Assembly (NCBI RefSeq): GCF_004664715.2 | Contig: NC_051069.1 | Coordinates: 4,571,001 to 4,635,000, forward strand | Source of the DNA: Peromyscus leucopus | Lineage: Eukaryota; Chordata; Mammalia; Rodentia; Cricetidae | Length of the DNA: 64,000 bases | Direction: 5' to 3' | In this document: piece by piece, positions 21,301-32,251 of the stretch | Numbering within the stretch: position 1 is the first letter of the stretch | Layout: every line of letters starts with the position of its first letter | Notes under the pieces: generated by a model | Told to the model about the DNA's origin: nothing | Seen by the model: only the letters and a program-made list of their open reading frames with translations | The model's database searches: none | Program-made: the position numbers and the translations under genes

Positions 21301-23436
21301 AATTTTTATTCAGCTTTCAGAATGAAATTCTTCCTGCCTTTCATTTTAATGCAAAAACTCCAGGGGAGCAAGCACACTGTTAGAAACCTTAAAACCCACA
21401 AGTTTTAAGTTCACTGACCTATGTGAACATGGCCTTTCTTAACACTGTCAGATCTGAATGTTGTTTTTAAATCAAACTAAAGCAGATGCAGAACTTAATA
21501 AAAGTTATCATCACGGGGGACCAGCAGGTTCAAACACCTGCATTTCTCAGACGCTTCCCTGTTTGTGCTGCTTAGATATGCATAACTGAATCTTGAGCTG
21601 ATAAAATATTTTGCTATTAAAATACCTACCAATTTACCTATTAAACCCATTGGTAACTTCTGAGGTTTTGATGGCAAAGGGAGTACTTGTATAAGGGATG
21701 AGAATTAGGAAGCCAGGACCCTGGGATGGGACACAATTTGCTGGAGCTGGGAATGCTCACCCCCTTTCAAACCTTCCCCAAACCCCATGACATGAAAATG
21801 TACACACAGCGAAGGTCTACATTTTAAAAAAACAAAATGGGTTTTATCAGTCACTGACTGTCTTTAAAAAAAAAAACATGCCATCTGAACTGAAAGCAAA
21901 TAGCTCTTTTCTCAAGTTGAACTAAATCAGTCATTCCTTTCAGCCAGGTCCTTGGCTCAACAAACAGGCAGCCCAGGGGACTTGGGATTCAGGGCAACAA
22001 CAATGTTCTAAACAAACTGCCTTCAGACCTAGGTGAAGAGGGCTCTGAAAGATTAATCATACGCTTCCCGGTGGAAGTCCTGAGGTGGGAACCTTCGGCA
22101 GGGAGAAGACACATTAGGAGAAAAAACGACAGTCAAGCCATATTACCAAAAAATGACACAAGACGCAGGTTGTGTACTTGACATAGACGAAGGTCATGGA
22201 ATTAGATTTCCTTCATGCATCTCCATTCGGGTTGTTTCCTGTTCTTGCCTAAGTGCTGGGCCATGTGCTCTGGAAATGCTCTCCTGTGGATTTAGACTTG
22301 AAATATGCCCCGTAGCTCTCAGAAGGACAGGGTCAAATACCTGGGAGGTAAACGCAGGCTCTTTCTTCACATGTCACACCACCATGTCCCTCTGCTGGAA
22401 AATAAACTGGTTGGCTATCACTCTGTCCACCCGTGTGAAGTATGGATGCAGAGGAAGCATTTATCTTCCCACCGACCTCTATCCAGGACGGAGCCTGTTC
22501 CTCACATCAAAGTCACCTACTTATGTGCACACACTTCTTTGGAAGCCAGTGCCTTCTGCCTAACAGGGACAAAGTGTGTTCAGTCTGAAAGTGATCTTGG
22601 AGGCTGCTCCAGTTAGCTTTCCTGAGGGCTTGTGGACAAGAACACACAATCCCTAACAACAGTAGTAATCGAGTTTGCTCACAAGTGATCCAAGCTGACT
22701 ATGGATCCCTTTGTAGGACACCTGTCAAACTTAAGTTTTGTGTTAGTCAAGATGACAGATAATAAAATGCTGTATATTTGGAGTGGAATTCAAGTTATTT
22801 TTTCTTTCCCGTTGCTCTCTGTTGAAGCATCCCGTGGGCTAGAGTGTTTCTCTACTAATCATTCTGAAAGAACTTCACCCAAATGCACAAGTTTTATTCC
22901 ACAGCTTATGGATCACGACCTATGAGATGATTTGCATCAGAGAAGATGTCTGTGAGCCCGGACCAGGGAATAGCTTGAAGACTGCTTGGCTCAACAGCAC
23001 AGAGACCGAGGGAAGCTGAGAACCTTGAAGGTAGAAGAGGTACCAAGGCTTGGGAATTCTCAAGGTTCTCTGACAACCCATTTTCACAGAGTTCCTTCTT
23101 GCTGTGTGTTCAACAATTCTAACTAGAAGACATTTTTATTCACCCAACAAGCATTTGGTTCAACTGTATAACCGCAATGGGTCTAAGGAAACATGAAGGA
23201 CACAAGCCTCAGTTCGCAAACACTTCAGATTTGAAACTCTGAAAGGGCTGCGTTCAAGGCAGGCACGGGGCTCCCCGTGTGGGAATACACACAAGTGCCA
23301 CTCCCAAATGGAGAGTGGAGGAAAGCCCACCGCATTCAACCAGGGTTGCCCACATAAATGAGGCCAGGGGGAGATTTACTCAAGCAGGGCAGCTTAGCAG
23401 CCACCACACCACTGAGGGCTTGGACTCCCGTGGGTG
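21301..23436. other. Unique non-coding sequence, 2.1 kb
   Basis: The longest SINE-free stretch in the first half of the window. A 136-codon + frame (22153-22563) and an overlapping 103-codon frame lie here. They have no recognisable domain, and two overlapping frames on one strand argue for chance. It may hold regulatory or lncRNA sequence, which I cannot show. Confidence 0.45.
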
Positions 23437-23448
23437 TCTGTATATAGT

Positions 23449-23616
23449 TTGTTGTTTTTTTGTTTTTTTTTTTTTCAAGACGGGGTTTCTTCATGTAGTT
23501 TTGGTGCCTGTCCTGGATCTTGTTCTGTAGCCCAGGCTGGCCTCAAATTCACAGAGATCCATCTGGCTCTACCTCCTGAGTGCTGGGATTAAAGACGTAT
23601 GCCACCACCGCCTGGC
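23449..23616 (-). mobile_element. B1 SINE, minus strand, with 12-bp target duplication
   Basis: A T-rich tail, then 'caagacggggtttcttcatg', 'agcccaggctggcctcaaat', 'gagtgctgggattaaagacg' and 'tatgccaccaccgcctggc'. The duplication 'tctgtatatagt' lies at 23437-23448 and 23617-23628, confirming a recent insertion. Confidence 0.95.
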
Positions 23617-23629
23617 TCTGTATATAGTC

Positions 23630-23785
23630 TTAAGACAAGTCCTTTTTATGTAACTCATGGATATTTTCTCCCAGCTTGAAGTTTGTCTCTTTTATTGTTC
23701 TAACAGTGATTTCAAAATGAAGAGTATTTAGTCTGACAAAATCAAACTTTTCTTTTGTAGTTAATGCCCTCTGTTCTCCCTCATA
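23630..23785 (-). mobile_element. Possible L1 ORF2/3' fragment, minus strand
   Basis: 'catggatattttctcccagc', 'ttgaagtttgtctcttttat' and 'agtctgacaaaatcaaactt' resemble the reverse complement of the L1 ORF2 C-terminal region. Similarity by eye is moderate. Confidence 0.45.
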
Positions 23786-25269
23786 TGTGGAATGTAGTTC
23801 CTATGTGTGTATGTGTAAACAAATGTGCATGCAGGTACAGTATAACATGCAGAGAAAAGAGCAAAAATGGCCGAGAGTGAGGGGAGGAGGAAGGACTGAA
23901 TGCCGATAATGGACACAAGCTAACAAAGAGGATAGATGGTGTTTTTTTTTTCTACTTCTGTTATGGAGTTGTGTTTGGTGGTGGATGAAAATATATTTGA
24001 GAGTGAATGCTTTAAAATCCAATATGAAGCTACACAGCTTCAGAATATGTATCCAGACTACACAGAAGTTAATTGAGATGTATGAACTTCAAGTCTAGCT
24101 GATTTTGGTATGTGATTTTTTTTATTTGCAATATTTTTATAATCAAATTCATAAATGATGACAAATAATGCCTTTTTAATCTTATTTTCAAAAAAGTCAT
24201 TACCTTATGTTTAGACGATTCCAAACATTTATCCTATATTCTCTTCAAGAGATTTTAGAGACTTTGGGTTAATAATCTAGGTCTGGAGTCTCTTGTTTAC
24301 CCAGGCATGCCAACTGTTCATACAAAGTTAGTGTTAAGGGAAAATAATGAAACAGTCTTTCATTCAAACCCATTCTTACATGTAGGCAAATGTAGTAACC
24401 ATTAGAATATGAGCCTGAAGTTAAAAAAGACATTGATGTTGAGATTTGGGACCAAAGCCTTTGTAGAATTTAAACCCACTGGACTTGGTCAGACCCCGCT
24501 CCCCCAACTTACATATGTCTAACCATTCAAGAGAGAGGCTACGGATGCAAAGTGAATGAGAAGGGCAGAATTGCTTTGAGCCAAAAACGGTCAACTAAAT
24601 TCTCAGGACTCAACATAGGTTTTAAGCATGAAATCTTACTATCTACCTTGGAAAAGAAAAAATGGGAAGCAGAGAAACAATTTGAAGACAAAAACAACTC
24701 TGAGTTCCTAAATTATGGTAGTGGCAGAGTTGTAAAAAGAAATCCCTAAATAATACATATTGCAAGCAAATATAACTTTCACAGACTCACATGTGGGGGA
24801 TACAGAAATCTAAGCAACTTTAAGCCTCTACAAGAAGAGAAATTGCTAACCTCAGTCCAGCAAGCTTTCCTATAAACAAGGCTTCTGTCTTCGGCCGACC
24901 TCTAGTACTCACTATAAATATTTAATCTTGAACTTGCATTCTTTCTGCTAGGCCACAGCACAGGTCTGAAGGTGCCGCTGACCTGTTCCGTCTAATAACA
25001 GCTAACGAGCATGAGTGCTGACGTCACAGGCCTGTCTTACCTCTCTCTTATTGTTCAGAATTTGTGTTGCCTTGCCTCCCAGATGTGGTGAGAGAGAGAG
25101 AGTGGCTATGTGACCCAAGTTTGTTTCCCCCGTGAGAGGGAGATGTTGGTTCAGGAGGATGATAGTGAATGGGTGCTCCGAGTAGCCAGGGTGAGGTCAG
25201 ATGTAGCCATTAGCTGCAGTCAGTGTAGCAGGTATAAAACTGGAGAAAGGCCACAGCACTGACAACAAC
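23786..25269. other. Unique non-coding sequence
   Basis: AT-rich to about 24900, then more balanced, with a consensus CRE at 25019. No gene or repeat is recognised. Confidence 0.5.
25019..25026. promoter_or_regulatory. Consensus CRE (TGACGTCA)
   Basis: The full palindromic CREB/ATF site lies in unique sequence, about 100 bp downstream of a TATA-like 'ctataaatatt' (24912-24922). Short GA repeats follow at 25091. An octamer can occur by chance and no transcription start evidence is available. Confidence 0.35.
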
Positions 25270-25282
25270 TAAAGGAAGACCT

Positions 25283-25345
25283 TGTGAGGGGTCTGCCCAC
25301 CCCTGCCCCACCCCCCCTCCCCCCCCCCCCCCGCCCCACCTCACC
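25283..25345. repeat. C-rich tract, minus-strand G-quadruplex candidate
   Basis: Multiple runs of four or more C, including one of about 14, read as long G runs on the minus strand. This could fold as G4 on one strand and an i-motif on the other. It is also a likely assembly or sequencing error spot. Confidence 0.8.
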
Positions 25346-25683
25346 ACTGCCACCCTTTCTCCTGTGCTAACTGCTGCCTGTCCTTGGACGTGGACCTGGA
25401 GGGGCTCCCAAACCTCTCCCTAACCTTAGCTTGCAGAGAGTCCAAGTGGCAAGCAACCACAGTAAGGGAGTTGAGGAAAGGAAAAATCAGTAGCATGTAT
25501 ATTTCCTGGCTGGCTTTCTCCAAGTAGTCCCAGTTCTGGTTGGCACTGAATTTGGAATAATGTTTATTCTGTGTCCCACAACAGTCTTGTGCAATCTGCA
25601 CACACTTTCAAAGAAATATTTTTAAGGATGTAAGATAAAATATATGAGATCACAAAACATGCCAATCTTATTATACATTTAGG
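25346..25683. other. Unique non-coding sequence
   Basis: Contains an 86-codon minus-strand frame with no recognisable motif. Nothing else is seen. Confidence 0.4.
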
Positions 25684-25725
<42 letters not shown>

Positions 25726-25728
25726 AGG

Positions 25729-25770
<42 letters not shown>
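25684..25770. repeat. Compound (GT)n-(AT)n microsatellite
   Basis: A GT run at 25684-25722 is joined by a 6-base linker to an AT run at 25729-25770. Copy A of a dispersed repeat follows ten bases later. Confidence 0.97.
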
Positions 25771-25773
<3 letters not shown>

Positions 25774-25780
25774 GTGTATT

Positions 25781-26108
25781 TTTAAATATTGTTACTCTAA
25801 TAATTTATCTGTAGAGAACAGACACATAATACAAGACTAGAAATGTGCACTCAACTTTAATCTAGCATTCAGAATAAAATTCTGATTTGTAGTTCAAACT
25901 GAAAAGCAAGCATGGTGACAACGCTTTAATCAGAAAGCACTTTAATCCAAGTTGTACAAAAAATATAAATAACAGAAACTAGAAGTTTTGGTTAAGCATT
26001 CAGGCTTTTGAGCAGTATTCAGTGACCATTCGGATGAGGACTCAGAGCTCAGTCTGAGAGACAGACAGTGAGATCGCGAGGTGAATAGCTGTTTGTTTGT
26101 TTTATTAA
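25781..26108 (+). mobile_element. Dispersed repeat family, copy A (cricetid type)
   Basis: It shares with 63731-64000, in the same order: 'tttaaatattgttactctaa', 'atttatctgt', 'agagaacagac', 'aactttaat', 'gaaaagca', 'cgcttta', 'cagaaactag' and 'ggttaagcat'. I recall this as a repeat common in cricetid genomes with a B1-derived middle, but I cannot name it. The 3' limit is inferred. No coding capacity. Confidence 0.75.
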
Positions 26109-26469
26109 CATGACCCATACTTGCTGATTTAATAATGAATTTTAGATTCTTTTATTTTATTATTTTTATATATTATATATTTTTTATACTATAACACATA
26201 CATGTATTTCTTTAGTAGCATATCAAACACAAGTCAAGATCAATGTTTATTCTTTTTGAAGATATGCCAATGTAATTGTATTAGCTCCCTTTACATAACT
26301 CTGACTGGAATATCTAAGAGAACATCCCAGAGGGGGTACCGTTTGTTTGGGCCCAACATTTCAGGGATTCCATCCATGGCTGCTTTGGCCACATGGATTT
26401 GGGAAGGACCTGGGCTGGTAGAATTGTGTGGAGGGAGGAACTATCCACTTCATAATTAACAGGAAGCAG
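26109..26469. other. AT-rich, then unassigned sequence
   Basis: Strongly AT-rich to about 26210. The part from 26290 may belong to the LTR relic just downstream. No gene is seen. Confidence 0.4.
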
Positions 26470-26622
26470 AGTGGCCTGGGACAAGTTACACTTCCCAAAG
26501 ACAGGATCCCAGTGACCTGCTTCTCCTAATTTTTCTAGAATTTTCCAAAATAATGTCACTAAGGACCAAACCTTTGATAAGCAAGCCTTTGAGGGGACTA
26601 CTTCATATTCAAACCATAATAG
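26470..26622 (-). mobile_element. MaLR/MLT-type LTR fragment, minus strand
   Basis: 'taatgtcactaaggaccaaa', 'cctttgataagcaagccttt' and 'gaggggactacttcatattc' followed by 'aaaccataata' mirror the reverse complement of the mammalian MaLR LTR start ('...ggggacacattcaaaccatag'). The family level is likely; the subfamily is unknown. Confidence 0.55.
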
Positions 26623-27467
26623 TCATTTGCTTGAATAGAGTGTTAAACTCTGGGTGGTAGGAACCAGCAACAGGCATGTCAAGCTGGATATTCAATTAAT
26701 TTTTATCTTTCCTTTTAATGATTACAATTTTTTAAGTTCATGTTAAATGCACTGACATTTCTACAGCTCACCTCACAAGTTCTAAACAGACTCTCTTGAG
26801 AGCCATGAGAACCTTCCAAGGTGGCTTTAATTAAATTCCTAACTGTACCAATCTTGTACTATAGTCCCTATTTCTGCCCTAAGATCAACATATTCTTCCT
26901 TGTCTCCACACATGTTTTCCATATACTTTATATCTGAGAACAGTCTTTTTGGGAATCCATAATTCCACTTTAGGGTCATCATGGTAGAGATAAAATTGGC
27001 AAAATATTTGAAGAGTTTCCTGCTTTCTCATTTCAAAGAAATTGAAAGAGAATTTGGTATCTCACCTCCATCTTGGAGGCAACTCTGCAGGTAGATGAGC
27101 ATTTACAAGGACAGTAGCCCTGTGTCTCCTGTATCAGCGGCTGAGGTGAGAAGAGCTTGAATGTTTCAGATGCATCCACAGTGGTAGTAACTTCAAGGCA
27201 TGAATTGAAAGATTTATCTCACTCATATGATTAAAAATATCATCAAGGTCGGCAACTCATGGGTAAAGTTCTTCCTTCAGGAAGTTTCAAGAGTGGGTTT
27301 TGTTTTCCTTGAGAGAAAGTGGCATTCCTTCCCCCTTTCCCTGTTATCGATGGCTCCTGGGTCCCCCTCCAAAAGAACCTTTTCTGGGTGTGGGAAGACT
27401 TCTTGAACTTCACTCCATTTCTTGGCAAAGCTGTTTTAATACCCTATAATTCAGAGACCTGTTCTGT
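26623..27467. other. Unique non-coding sequence
   Basis: Nothing recognised. Frames of 60-85 codons overlap on opposite strands. Confidence 0.45.
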
Positions 27468-28095
27468 GTATGTGTGTGTGTGTGAAAATACTTGTATGTG
27501 TAAACACATGCATGTGCAGATACATGTGTATGCAAATGTACATGTGTGTGCAGATATACATGTGGTGGTATTCTAATTGTACTGAAATGTGATTTTGATT
27601 ATATGTTAATAAATAAAGTTGCCCGGGGGTCAGAGCTCAGAGCTAAAATCTCACCCTTCCTCCTGCTGTGTCCCAGCTTCTCGAAAGAGAGCTATTTCCT
27701 GTGTGTAAGTCGTTTTTTTCTAGTCATTCTGCCTTCTCATTGGTTGTAAACCCAAACACGTGACTGCCTCGTCACTGTCTGAATGTACAGCCCCCTAGGT
27801 CTTAAAGGCATATGTCTCTAATGCTGGCTGTATCCCTGAACACACAGAGATCTATGGATTAAAGGCAGTGCCACCACCGCCACACTCTGTCTATGGCTCT
27901 AATAGCTCTGACCCCCAGGCAACTTTATTTATTAACATACAATCAAAATCACATTTCAGTACAATTAGAATACCACCACATATACATGTGTGTATATGCA
28001 AGTGCATATGTTTGTTCATATGAACATTTGTGCATTGTGTACATGTATACATATGTGTGTGCAGATATATATGTGTATGCACATGCATACATTTA
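27468..28095. repeat. TG-rich degenerate minisatellite, split by an insertion
   Basis: Loose units of 'gtgtgcagatacatgtgtatgc' type occupy 27468-27561 and resume at 27980-28095. The fold-back element between them is flanked by the duplicated 'atatacat'. Before insertion the tract was about 200 bp long. Confidence 0.75.
27562..27979. mobile_element. Fold-back element with 76-bp terminal inverted repeats
   Basis: The left arm 27562-27637 and the right arm 27904-27979 are inverted copies with 74 of 76 positions equal. Each arm carries two overlapping AATAAA signals reading inward (27608-27617 on +, 27924-27933 on -). An 8-bp duplication 'atatacat' flanks it (27554-27561, 27980-27987). The interior holds an inverted CCAAT box (27739-27743), CACGTG (27757-27762) and a B1-derived piece (27842-27885). 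It has no coding capacity, so any transposase must come from elsewhere. I recall the arm sequence as frequent in cricetid genomes. An 8-bp duplication suits hAT-like elements, but the ends do not look like classic hAT termini. Confidence 0.8.
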
Positions 28096-28151
28096 GAAGC
28101 CAATGCTCAACCTCAAGTATCATTACTCAAATTCCAACTACCTTGAATTGT

Positions 28152-28374
28152 TTTGAGACAGGGTCTCTCAGTGGCCTGGAGCTTGCAAAGTAGTCTAGAC
28201 TGATTGGCTAGTGAGTAGCAGAACATGCCCAGCTCCATTTCCCCAGAGCTCTGACTACAGGCACACACCATCGTGCCTGGATTTTTATTACATGGCTTTT
28301 AAGGAACAAAGTCAGGTCCTTCTGCTTGCCTTAAACATGGCAAGCAGTATCCTGACTGAACCATCTCTCCAGCC
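28152..28374 (-). mobile_element. B2-superfamily SINE, minus strand
   Basis: 'gagacagggtctctcagtgg', 'tagtctagactgattggcta', 'tgactacaggcacacaccat', 'catggcaagcagtatcctga' and 'ctgaaccatctctccagcc' are the reverse complement of the long B2-type SINE. Confidence 0.85.
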
Positions 28375-29116
28375 TGGGAGATCTGCCTTTCATCAAGCTG
28401 ACAGCTCTGTGGGTGTTGATGAAGCATCTGAATGTTGGAAGAAGCTATGATGCCAATGTATGGCTGTGCAGAAAGGAATGAGTGACGTGGGCTCAAGGAG
28501 CTTCCATTTCCACTACACACCAATGTCGATGCCTCATGGAGTATTTCAGAATGCCATCTGCGGAGTCTGAAGCTTTTATTTCCAGGCAAAGTTTTGTTTG
28601 GGAAAAAAAATGTTCCTACCGTTCGTTTCCAAAATACTGAGGGCTTTGTAATGTCCAAAAGGGACTCTCAAAATAAGAACCCTCTAAAGGCACTGGCATG
28701 CTCACAGGGAGCAAAAGCAGGGAGCTGCTATCCTGAGAAGCATCTGCTTTCCTCCTCCGTATACTGAGGATGCCAATTCTTCACAAGTGACTTCAGAAGG
28801 GTTTTCTTAAAAAGTCAACTGTAGCAGACCAGAGCCCACAAGCAAGCAAGGGTGCTGCTATCAGCTCCTTCTCTCTTTTCCAGTCCACAAACCAGCCCAG
28901 GCCAATCTAAGACATATGGCTTCTCCTGCTATCTTCCCAGCAGTGCGGGGCTTCCTTATTTGGCAAATGCAAACTTGAAAGCGTGCAATACAGCACGAAG
29001 AATTTTCCATGGAACCATCCAGTTCAAACTTTAGCAAATTCTGAGAAGCGACAACCAATTTTCACAAGTTTATCAACAAAGAATTGAAGACAAGGAATAC
29101 TTGAAAGTAATATAAA
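28375..29116. other. Unique non-coding sequence
   Basis: A 119-codon minus-strand frame (28299-28658) overlaps the SINE upstream and has no domain. Nothing else is recognised. Confidence 0.45.
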
Positions 29117-29330
29117 TGGGGCTGGAGGGGGTAGCTCAGTGATTGAGAGTGTGCCCTGCTCTCCCAGGGGACCAGAGATCAGTTCACAGCTCACACCTCG
29201 AGTGACTCGTAACTGCCTGTAACTCCATCTCCAAGGAATCTGATGCCCTCTTCCAGCCTTCTCAGGTACTTGCACACATTCAGCAGACCATAACATAGAC
29301 ACAAGTAAAAATAAAGTAAATCTAAAAAAC
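29117..29330 (+). mobile_element. B2/B3 SINE
   Basis: 'ggggctggagggggtagctc', 'agtgattgagagtgtgccct', 'aactgcctgtaactccatct' and 'ctgatgccctcttccagcc' lead to an A-rich tail. Full B3 order. Confidence 0.9.
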
Positions 29331-30805
29331 AGCAAATTGATTTTCAATGTAACACAAGTGTCTTGGTTGTAAAAGAACAAATAATCTCATCTGTATTGGC
29401 TCCACTACTCAAACAAAAAAAAACTGCATGCTGCTTTTAGCAGCATCTCTAAGAGTTGCTGTGATATCGAAGTAGTGATGTATAGATGTTGCCTCCATCC
29501 ACAAACAAGGGGATGTGTTGCTGAATAGTGTGTGATTTCAGTTCATATCAAGCCACAGGTATACTAGCACCATTGTGGTTTGCTGACTGGACTCATAATT
29601 GGGAGAAATGCTAAGTATAACTCTGATGTTTCTGAAAAATGGAGATGTATTATTTCTCCCATCCAAGTTAGTGGACTCTCTGACGTACCAAGGTTAAGAA
29701 CCAGTTAATTCATAAAAGGAGAAATGGCATGGGCTTCTACTCTGTCTTGTGGGATGTAGGAAGGTTGCCTGGTGAGAACCAAAATAGGATAGAAGAAAGA
29801 TGGAAGACTGGGAGTGAAGTAATGGAACAAACTTCTCAGACACAAAATGTCAAGATATCCTATCCATCTAAATGACCACCTGAAGCATCCACAGTGGAGA
29901 CAGTCATAATTCAGGTAGACACGATGTCCAATTCTATGGGTTGCAAAGCAGCCCCTTTTTCTAGTTACCTGGTACCTGTTCAATGGGTGTGATGCCTGCT
30001 CATGTACAACATGACTACATATGTGGAGATAAATGATGAATACCTTAAGAACACTGTGGCAATATTCTCAGGGATAAATGGTATGTAATCCACGGCTGGC
30101 ATAGTCTAACAGTTGTGAAGGCTAATCTCAATACTGAGGGTTCACAAACTATCAGAGAACAACGTTGAGTGGCACCTGGTGACTAAATTAGACCCCTCTA
30201 ATAGTAGAATGGGTCTGCCTTGTCATTTTGGGACTAGGCATGCATGATAGACATGTGCTTGTCATACCCACCCAAGCTGCTTGGACTAAAGATGTTATTT
30301 ACAGACTTACATAGTGTCTTATTCAGCATGGTGCCCCAGGTCATGTTTGTCTCAAAGCAGGGGTTACATTTCACAACAGTGAAGTCAGCCCTTGGGTACA
30401 TCTGAGGAACTCACTAGTCTTACCTTACTAGAAGGGTCCGGCTTTGTAGGGTTGTAGGGTGGCCTCCTGAGGGTTTCAAGCCATCTGGAGAAAGACCTGT
30501 GAGCTTAGGTTCCTCCCCCACAGGACTCAGAATGCACTTTGAAAAGCAGACTCCATGTGGTTTCATCTTTTTTGCAGTCAGGATTTCAAGAAAATAGTAA
30601 GAAGTCTGGGAAAGAACTAGAAAACTAGTGTCCTAGCATTTCCCATAACTTACTTCAATAATTACTGCTTCTCATCCCCACAGCCTGGATTCAGTGGGTT
30701 CAGAAATCATAGTTCCAATGAGGTGGAAGCTGAACTGCTTATTGTCCAGGAAGAATAGCAATCTGAGAAAAACAAGGACTAGATTAGAAACTCAAAATGT
30801 CCAGT
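29331..30805. other. Unique non-coding sequence, 1.5 kb
   Basis: No repeat or exon recognised. Confidence 0.5.

Positions 30806-30857
<52 letters not shown>
30806..30857. repeat. (GT)n microsatellite
   Basis: About 26 GT units leading into 'gcgcgagag', at the tail of a minus-strand B2-type SINE. Confidence 0.97.
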
Positions 30858-30861
<4 letters not shown>

Positions 30862-31150
30862 AGAGCTGGCAGATACATGGGCACTTGTGTGCATTTCATG
30901 TGAAGGCCAGATGTCTCCCTAAGTTGTTGTATGTCTTATTTTTTGAGACAGGGTCTCTCATTGAATCTTGAGCTTGCCAATTTGAGTAGGCTGGATGGCC
31001 AGCAAGCTCCAGGGATCTGCCTGTGTCTTCCTGCCCAGAGATGGGACTGCAGAAGCAGGCTGCCATGCCCAGTTTTGGATGCCAATGCTGGAGATCTAAA
31101 CCCAAGTACTCATGCTTGCGCAGTGGACTGAGTCATCGCCCCATCCCCTG
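30858..31150 (-). mobile_element. B2-superfamily SINE, minus strand, long form
   Basis: 'gaaggccagatgtctcccta', 'ttttgagacagggtctctca', 'ctggatggccagcaagctcc', 'agtactcatgcttgcgcagt' and 'gactgagtcatcgccccat' follow the reverse complement of the long B2-type form. The GT tract upstream is its tail. Confidence 0.85.
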
Positions 31151-31784
31151 GAGTGCCTTATAAGTGCTTCCTTAGACGATGGATTTGACCAGTGGACCTC
31201 AAGAGACTCCTGTCCATCACCCTGCTGGAGTGAAGGTTCCACTGTCTTTAGGCATGCAGAAATTAAAAAACCCATAACAATTGTGGGGCCAGTAAAGGAT
31301 AAGGAGAACATGGAATCAACGAGGAAAGAAATAATTGTGATTATCAGTCTGTACCTCAAGGCTCTCTACAGAAGCAAAAACAATAGCATCCAAGCTACTT
31401 AATTATGCAGTTTCTCCTCTGCTGCCTTGTGTACGAACATCAGCAGTTGTGGCTGGGTTAAGTTTTCCACATAAAAGAAAACAAAGTGATAGTGATTTTT
31501 ACATTTGCTACTTAGAAACTATGAAATTTCAAAAACACAAAGGACAGGAATGGGCTCAGCAGGTCCAAGGTTGGACTGTGTCTCATGGCTTCCTTTTCCT
31601 CCCCTCCATCTACCCTTCTTCCTTCTCTGTCTGCCCCACTCTTGGCCTCAGAACTGAGCCATCCCAGTCACAAGCACAAGACCCTCCCCTGACTTCTGAC
31701 TGCAGTTCCTAGGATCTCCAGCAGATCAGAGGGACAGAAACAAAGACAATGCCAGGACCCACAGACTCAACAACTTTTATCTGT
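31151..31784. other. Unique non-coding sequence
   Basis: Nothing recognised apart from overlapping chance frames. Confidence 0.45.
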
Positions 31785-32085
31785 AAACGTTTGAGACCAG
31801 AAGTGTTTCAGATTTCCTTTTGGATTTGGGAATCTTTGCATATATAAAATTAGATATCTTAGGGAAAAGACCCAAGTCCAAACAGAAAATCCATGTTTTG
31901 TATATACCTCATGCATGTAGGCTGAAGGTAATTTTGTTCAATGTTTTCAGTGTGTCTATCTCCCTGTAACTGTCACAGAACATCAAGGGCAGAAATTTCC
32001 AACTGTAGAGTCATGTTCAGAACTCAGCAAATTCAGATTCTGGAGTATTTTGAGTTTCCTATTTTTGGGTTAGGGTTGTACAACC
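31785..32085 (+). mobile_element. Tc1/mariner-type MER relic
   Basis: 'gaccagaagtgtttcagatt', 'tttggatttgggaatctttgc', 'gatatcttagggaaaagacc', 'caagtccaaacagaaaatcc', 'gctgaaggtaattttgttca' and 'gggttagggttgtacaacct' follow a mammalian non-autonomous DNA transposon that I recall in full order (MER104/Kanga-like, name uncertain). The ends are partly palindromic, as in such elements. Confidence 0.6.
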
Positions 32086-32207
32086 TGTGTGTGACCAGCT
32101 GGGTCTGGCTTCCAACAAGGTGGCCTTTTATGCATGACTGACATTCTGGGTCTGGATTCTGCCTTGGAATGAAGAGTGCTGACAGCTCTACTGTTTCTAG
32201 TGGTAGC

Positions 32208-32210
<3 letters not shown>

Positions 32211-32248
<38 letters not shown>
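32211..32248. repeat. (AC)n microsatellite
   Basis: About 19 AC units ending in an A run, in otherwise unique sequence. Confidence 0.96.

Positions 32249-32251
<3 letters not shown>

Noticed and set aside
22153..22616. Two overlapping plus-strand frames of 136 and 103 codons in unique sequence
   Set aside because: Overlap in two frames without any recognised motif suggests chance. This is the frame I would test first by translated search, but I cannot support it.
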